A stretch of DNA of 64,000 bases from Trichaptum fuscoviolaceum (lineage: Eukaryota > Basidiomycota > Agaricomycetes > Hymenochaetales > Trichaptaceae). The translations under genes were made by a program, and so were the position numbers. Below, in pieces: positions 58,188 through 64,000 of the stretch. How positions within the stretch are numbered: the stretch's first letter is position 1; every line of letters begins with the position of its first letter. The notes under the pieces are model-generated. The model was not told the origin of the DNA, made no database searches, and saw only the letters and a program-made list of their open reading frames with translations. The DNA is taken from NCBI GenBank assembly GCA_910574455.1, contig CAJSYZ010000007.1, forward strand, positions 3,231,773 to 3,295,772. Direction: 5' to 3'.

Positions 58188-59478
58188 GTTGCTGAGCAGT
58201 GCGGTGCAATGAATTGCACGTTTCGATTTGTAGTGGTACAGAGTAACAGAAGGAGGTCTTGACACCGGTCTAGATGTCTTCAAATGCTGCACGTGAAGCC
58301 TGCGCCCGCAGAATGCGGAATAGATATGTCGATAAATGATGAACGCCAGGCCAGTATCGAAAGTATTTGTAGAAAGCTTGAAGTAAGTTTAGACTAAGCC
58401 AGTACTGCCGGTGTACGATGTAGTGCCAGTGGTGGGTCCGGACTTTGACAGTGTTTGCCAGTGGGCTTTCAGAAGCAGGACTCTCATTTCCTATCAAATT
58501 ATTTGTATTTAGACCAATTTACAGGAAAGCAGTCTGACTATCGTCTATAGACAGTCCAAATCGAGCATGACACTGTACAGAAATAAAGGATGGAGAATCA
58601 AGATTGCTACAAGGATTGATGAAGGCATGTTCTTCGAGATCTACATAAAGGCAGTCAGTCCTCAGATCGCCATGCCGATAGAACACATGCGTAAGGTTGA
58701 CCTTTTGGTCCTACAGTGGCGAAAGGCTAAAACCAGCCTCTCGGAAACCCCCTCAAAACTTTTCTTTCTACGGACACAAAACTTAACCAATAACCCTGAA
58801 ACTGTGTAAATAGCTTCTAATGCAGTGTATCTTCAATTCTTATAGATTAGTTTTGCACGAAAATGATTCCGAAAAAAATCTCATGTCTGAATTTGAAACA
58901 TCTTGCTTATTTTGGGGCTGCAGCTCTTTTAACTATTTCCCACGGGTTCGGAACATGCGGAATCAACGTCTTTTCGCAATCCGATGGGCCTCAAGCAGAA
59001 AATTTGTCAGTACAAGAAATTTTAATCGGAATTTACTTTTTCCGGTAACCCGGCAAAGGTCATCCAGCTGTTTAACCCTAATTGGTAGCTTTCCAGAAAG
59101 GCTCGGAAATCACTCCCAATTATATTTCCAGCCAATCCAAGGCCAATAAAGGCTGAAATCTCACAAAAAAAAATCATGTCCTTCAAAAAAAATTGAAACA
59201 TAGACCGGAATTTTTTTTATTGCATAAATCGACGTATCTTTCTTACTTTGATTACAAAAATTTCAGTATGGCGAGTTTTCACGCAAAATTCCGGCCTGCA
59301 CCCAGAGGCGGGTTTTGGCCTTTCGCCACTGTAGGCTCTGTGACATGCATGATCAAAAGGAGTGAGTTTGTAGGTTGCGCATCGGAAGGAACAGAAAATA
59401 AGGTAATAATTATATGTGCGATGTTAAGGATGACAATCGGAATGCGAACCAAAAGATAGGGAAAGAAAGGTACAGGAG
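58188..59478. other. Intergenic region carrying a TIR element
   Basis: Upstream of MYG1 and downstream of the Ppc89-like gene. It holds the TIR element listed separately; the rest is AT-rich without a gene. Confidence 0.55.
58714..59331. mobile_element. 618-bp TA-flanked TIR element, non-autonomous
   Basis: Both ends begin CAGTGGCGAAAGGC and then AAAACC and GCCTCT, with 28 of the first 31 bases matching in inverted orientation. TA flanks both sides (58712-58713 and 59332-59333). The interior has no transposase frame and includes A-rich stretches near 59160-59210. It lies 526 bp upstream of MYG1 and 148 bp beyond the Ppc89-like stop. The TA target fits Tc1/mariner-type transposons, but the family is not certain. 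Confidence 0.85.
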
Positions 59479-62400
59479 TCATCCCGAATATGTTGCATGC
59501 TTTCTGAGCGTTCTTTGACGTCTTGCCTGGCTAACACCCGACCTCTGCATACCCAGCCTGTCAGGGACCACTGACTCTGAGACAGGCTTGTCTTTGAACG
59601 ATAAAAGATCATACAATGACGCGATTTGATCTCCCTGTGGTATGGTCAGGATCACTAGTGATACGGCTACTAATATCCTTCTCTTACCTTCTGTTCCAAT
59701 GTGTCGACAACTTCTTTAAGGTGCTCCGCCAGGACATTACGTTTAAGAACGTTTGATGCGGGATCCATGAGCTTATATTGATCTGCAAGTTCAATATATA
59801 TCCTTTGATTCCTTGTAAACGATCTGTTCCCAAATACTGCAGTAGGAAGCACATACCCTTTAAAATGAGTGAAGTCATCTTCCAGCTCTCGTAACACTCG
59901 GACAAGAACTGTCTGAGGCGGTAAGCGACCCTCAGCAAAGGGTGCACTAGAGTATCCCGTGGGTCGGTCGGCACGAACTGTGTCATCAGATTTCTCTTCC
60001 TCATCTTGATAGCGACGCAAATCAATGTGTTCGGCGTCTTCTCTGGACACTCTAGTTCGCTTGCGCGGAGGCATCCATGACGGGAAATCCATTTCATCAT
60101 CTGACGCTCCTGGACGACGTCGACGATGGCAAACTCTACAGGTTTTAGCATTATGCTCAGGGGCCGAAAAGAACAGGCGTTCTAGGCGTTCACCGCGAAT
60201 TTGAGGGAAAGGTGTCTCTGGAGCATTGTTGCTGTTATCGCGACTTCGAAGTGTTGGCCTAAGGGAAGGAGGCGGTTGATCTTGCGGAATGTCTCGAGTA
60301 CGTTTGCCCTTGCTTCGCATCCTAAATGATGTTTCAGGGTTCACGAGCGACTCGGGTTCCTGCAAGTCCTGTGTTTCTTGACGAAGGGATGAATGTTGGA
60401 GGGATATCGAACTTGACTCAGACCTCTCAGAACGCCTTTCCTCTAACTCTGCAGAAACTCTTTCAATTTCATCGTCTTCGAGGAACCGACCTTGCGTAGT
60501 ATTCGCAAGGTGAGAGGAGCCAGCGGTCGCACGTTCCGTACAAGTTGTCCTGTCTCGCATGTGCTGCGATCGTCGTAGAGAGGAGTTAGGAGACGGTCCA
60601 TCCCAAGTAGTTGAATTTTTTGCATCAATGTCTGCGGAGAGCATATGATGTTGACTTGTCTCGGTCGCATCAAGATGATTATTTGTGATGTGTGATAGGT
60701 TTCCTGCCTCGGATGATTCCTTCGCTTTCCTCCGTTCTTCGAGACCTTCTTCGACTATTCCTCTCAGAGCAACAACTTCCCCTGCGAGGCGTTCAATCTC
60801 AACCTTCAAGTGATCAACTTCCGTCAACTTCTGACGCAGTTCACATAAATCAGCTTCATGAAGGGTTCGTAATTCAGCCAGCTGCGCTTGATGAGATGAT
60901 AGCTCAGACGTTAATCTTGACAAGTGGGAACGAAGAGTCGAAATAAGCGCCTCCAACGCTAATGATCAAATGTCAACATTAACCACAAGAAAATAAAACA
61001 ATCATACACACCTTTTTTCTCCTCAACAACTTCCTTGTAATGTTTCTCTAGTTCTTCTATAGCATCATCATTCCTTACTTTACTAGGGCCTGCCCTGCGC
61101 TTTGTGAAGTCTTTTTGCTGAGCGACGATGATTTCCTCTCTTTCAAGAACTCGAGTTCGTTCTCTCTTTACATCCGCCTTACATGCCTCCAGTTCTAGCT
61201 CTAGTTCGCGGACACGCCGTCTTGACATTAGATTTTGTGATTCGAGCTGGTTTAGGCGTGTTTGCAATGCAGTTAAGGTTTGCAATAGTTGGGCTGCATA
61301 AGAGAATATTAACAAATGACTACCATGAAACGAAGACGAAAATCCAAACTTTCGACATCTTCACCTCCGTCATCTTCTTTGTACCCGCGCCAGTCCAGGT
61401 CCTTTCTGAGTGGGCTTCCAACAGCGCTAGTAAGTCCTGTAACATCGGGAAGTTGTACGCCTTTCGACCGAGAAAAGTCTTGGCTGTACAGTTCAGCAGC
61501 CGCCTTCAAAGCGGGAGATTTTGTAGTATTCTCAACATCTTGAAAAGGGACACGGTTCGAACGCGACTTCTTCGTAGGTTTTGTTCTGCGGTTGGCCTCT
61601 TTTCTGTGTTCTTGCATCATCCCACTTTGATTGGCACCCATGTCTCTCGCCAAGCCCTTGGCAAGTCTTCCAAATTTACTGCTTCCATCCGTCGCGTCGA
61701 AAGCCATCGATGGCGTAGGTGGTTGAACATTGAAAGATGGTTGTTTTGTCTTGCTCCTCGCCCTCGGCGTTAGATCGTAGGATGGAGAAAAGTGCTGACT
61801 TGCCCTTCTAGTTTGGGATGATCTCGGAGGGCTGAAGTGAGACTGAGAGTTGATGTGCGAGTTACTTCGATGCTGCTCCATGCGATAACCTTCCATGCCA
61901 GGCAGCGAATAAGTCCGGGACATATTAGACCGATGTGAACGATCAAAACCGCGGCTATGACTTATGGCAGCAGGGTCGAAAGACACTTGCGCAGACACAG
62001 AAGAGGCCTAGATATTTCCGGATAGGTAAAAAAGAATGAACATGAATTAAAAGAGGCATACTTACTTGACGCAACTTTTTAGGCTTCGAGGTAGGGGCAT
62101 TCATGTTTAGCATGCTGAGATCGTTTATGACACCTTTCACAACATTATCAAGAGGTCGATCAGGATCATACTCAGCACCACTCATGCTCGCATCTGTTAT
62201 ATAAGCCCTCTTGCCACCACGACCAGCGAGTCCCGCGGAAAGAGTAACTGCAGAGGCATGGTGTGCAGCGGTTGACATTGTATCCGCAGCATAGTGCGTT
62301 CCGTCATCCTCATCGCCAACGCGGTACGAGTAGTAGTTTGAGTCGTAGTCAATATGTGGCTGTTCAAGAATAGAATGCTGTCCGTGGAAGATTGAAGCGT

Positions 62401-62674
62401 TGTGTGGCCGAGGATCATGTCGGGGATATTCAATTTCGTCGCTGCTCTCTATCTCGCCATACGAATTATAAGCATCCTTATGGAAGCTTTTCCGATCATA
62501 TAATCCATGCTCGTCCTCGTCGGCATTGGAAGGATTAGAGACGGATAGTTGAATAGAGAGATCCTGAAGGTTGTGTTCGAGCTCGATACGATGTTGTTCC
62601 TCCTCGTCACCGACAATGCTCATGTCAAGCATCTCACTATCCTCATCGTCATCAGCTTGCTTCCGATATCGCAT
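59479..62674 (-). CDS. Ppc89/Cep57-like spindle-pole protein
   Basis: Coiled-coil protein resembling Ppc89 of fission yeast and the Cep57 microtubule-binding family, probably at the spindle pole body. The start MRYRKQADDDEDSEM was chosen at ATG 62674; the frame opens further upstream only through a TTG. The N-terminus is acidic and disordered, then come Ser/Pro-rich stretches and KDLDWRGYKEDDGGEDVESL. Next are coiled coils: LQTRLNQLESQNLMSRRRVR, ELELELEACKADVKRERTRV and DHLKVEIERLAGEVVALRGI. A short CHRRRRPG patch follows. The C-terminal block has LPPQTVLVRVLRELEDDFTH, YIELADQYKLMDPASNVLKR and EHLKEVVDTLEQK. A last exon (59634-59479) adds GDQIASLYDLLSFKDKP and ends at TGA 59479. Without it the protein would stop at 59670. 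Confidence 0.8.
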
Positions 62675-63259
62675 GTTGATGAGAGCCAAGAAAATTTAGC
62701 AAGAAGTTGGTGGAGGAGGATAAGGAACGCCCGGTGTGTGGCAAGGTGTAAGGCAAGACGCGAGTAAAATACGAACAAATAAACCGGACGCGCGGGGAAA
62801 CGACTCTCACGTGACTCGGATGCGCGTTGTAGTTTTACATAATTACAGTACGTAGTACTGCTAGTAGTAGTAATGTTCAACTTGAAGTTACAATTCGCTT
62901 CCTCTTTTTGAGGACAACCCATCGAGTTTTCCACTCAAAAATAAGAATAATAAGCGGACTTTGCTTATACTATTACACTGCGGATGCACTACATCGGTAT
63001 GAGCAATACCACTCACTAGTATTAGAGTGCTCGAATACGAGGAAAATCTTGTAGGAAGCGGTTACCGAAGAGGGATACTAGACTCATTCATCGGTTAGCT
63101 GAGTTTTTATACAATTCACAGTCCAGCTTGCACTTGCGACAACGACAAAGACTCAAAGGACTTCCCTGACGTCGGCAGCTAGCAGGCTAGCCATCTTCTT
63201 TCTTTCTCGCTGACCTCGACCACCTAGCAGGAAGTCAGTTTTAATCTCGGAATGCTGCA
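62675..63259. promoter_or_regulatory. Promoter region between divergent genes
   Basis: The 585 bp separate the Ppc89-like start (left) from the start of the partial gene (right). No core element was confidently identified. Confidence 0.4.
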
Positions 63260-64000
63260 ATGGGCTTCTTCTCGTCGCGAAGAGCGGAACCAAGCCCGTT
63301 GCCCGTTGATCGCCACCCAGGCGGTGAGCACAAGTCCGCTGTTCGTCTCATCCGTTCTAAGTTCGTGAGTGCCCTTTGCTTCTGTCTCTGTCTCGACCTT
63401 GTATCTCAGACAGCCATTTCATCAAGTACGGAAAGAGCAAGCCTCTCCCCGACTACCATTCTTCCCCGCTTTCACCACCATCCATTCCAGAGACACCCGA
63501 CCCGAGTGAATACTACATCAATGGCTCCGAACAGCACTCAACACTCACTTTACTTTCAACATCTTCTCGGACAGACGCCCGGCGCACGTCCACGGATGCC
63601 GTCACGTTCGTGCTCAAGTTGTTGATGTCAGTTCCCTGAAGGTTGCTGATCGAGAGTTTACATACAGGATGACACTCGCACAAAGGTTAAATGAGCTCGC
63701 AATCGCAAATTCAGAAGGCCTCGTCGAGTAAGCACCCGTTGGATCTCCACCTCATCATCATATTGACTCATGCCTAGCGACAATGAGTACCGCCTCCTGC
63801 GCCAGAGTCTCTTCGAACGCTTTGCATCTGCTTCTACCGTTCCTTCAGAATCCCCTGTTGTTAAGGTGGTGACGCCTAACAAACATGCACGTATGTTTTC
63901 TGTACACTCATGTTGTGCTATGCGTTGACCTGGCGGAAGCAGATGCACCCACTCCTTCCACTTCAAACCATAAGACTAGTCTCATGAGATCTCCCTCCCT
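63260..64000 (+). CDS. Partial gene, conserved-looking unknown protein (runs off the edge)
   Basis: Exons 63260-63364, 63427-63626, 63668-63727, 63778-63890 and 63943 onward join in phase. The protein starts MGFFSSRRAEPSPLPVDRHP, then GKSKPLPDYHSSPLSPP, and has an N-terminal Gly after Met that could be myristoylated. The second part reads MTLAQRLNELAIANSEGLV, then DDNEYRLLRQSLFERFAS, a helical stretch that looks conserved. The C-terminus is cut by the window edge. The function is unknown. The donor AT|GTCAGT at 63627 was needed to keep frame. Confidence 0.7.

Noticed and set aside
58188..58292. Upstream extension of MYG1 from GTG (possible targeting peptide)
   Set aside because: The frame is open, but there is no ATG and no evidence for a non-ATG start.
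59670..59688. Earlier stop for the Ppc89-like protein (EQKVREGY)
   Set aside because: A donor site (GTAAGAG) directly after EQK leads to a further exon whose sequence (GDQIASLYDLLSFKDKP) fits the family end.
1..64000. tRNA, rRNA or CRISPR features
   Set aside because: Looking for tRNA box motifs and regular repeat-spacer patterns by eye gave no convincing candidate; a covariance-model search was not possible here.

Overview
The window looks like nuclear DNA of a filamentous basidiomycete (mushroom-type Agaricomycete). Genes are close together and cut by many short introns (mostly about 45-75 nt, GT-AG). The proteins are typical of fungi: a Zn2Cys6 regulator, a Kre6/Skn1-type glucan protein, an Msb2-type signalling mucin, and eukaryotic housekeeping proteins. 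Nothing bacterial, viral or organellar was recognised, and no tRNA or rRNA gene was found by eye. All gene models come from reading splice sites and frames by hand. For eight models every exon length was summed and the total divides by three (GRASP, zinc-cluster factor, AOS1, the 116-aa protein, ULP2, the 420-aa membrane protein, the MSB2-like mucin, uL23); the RING gene also checks.

Layout, left to right. 1-6.4 kb is gene-poor except for a GRASP/Grh1 Golgi protein (minus). 6.4-9.5 kb holds a single-exon PPR-like, probably mitochondrial protein. 10.3-13.3 kb holds a ten-exon Zn2Cys6 transcription factor. 13.9-15.7 kb holds the SUMO E1 subunit AOS1/SAE1. 17.0-20.6 kb holds an unrecognised protein with five copies of a cysteine module. 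20.9-21.3 kb holds a small conserved-looking protein (minus). 22.1-24.4 kb holds a Kre6/Skn1-like GH16 protein (minus), divergent from a coiled-coil protein at 24.7-27.0 kb. 27.4-32.0 kb holds a Ulp2-type SUMO protease. 33.4-34.7 kb holds a single-pass membrane protein. 36.2-39.7 kb holds an Msb2-like mucin sensor (minus). 40.8-41.4 kb holds ribosomal protein uL23 (minus). 42.7-50.3 kb holds the cohesin loader Scc2/Mis4 (minus), divergent from a family III CoA-transferase at 50.5-52.4 kb. 52.8-56.5 kb holds a RING-H2 protein with a predicted myristoylated N-terminus. 56.7-58.2 kb holds MYG1 (minus). 59.5-62.7 kb holds a Ppc89/Cep57-like spindle-pole protein (minus). The gene at 63.3 kb runs off the right edge.

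Functional links. AOS1 and the Ulp2 protease put a SUMO-conjugating and a SUMO-removing function about 12 kb apart; Scc2 and the Ppc89-like protein both serve chromosome segregation. The Kre6-like protein and the Msb2-like mucin both relate to the cell surface. These links may be coincidence of position; fungal housekeeping genes are not usually in operons.

Most unusual items: (1) a 183-bp TIR element flanked by TA that makes up most of one Scc2 intron, so the pre-insertion intron would be 60 nt; (2) a second, 618-bp TA-flanked element with TIRs matching 28/31 at 58.7-59.3 kb; (3) the five-copy C-x4-C-x12-C-x2-C/H protein; (4) six cysteine-bracketed hydrophobic segments inside the Msb2-like mucin domain.
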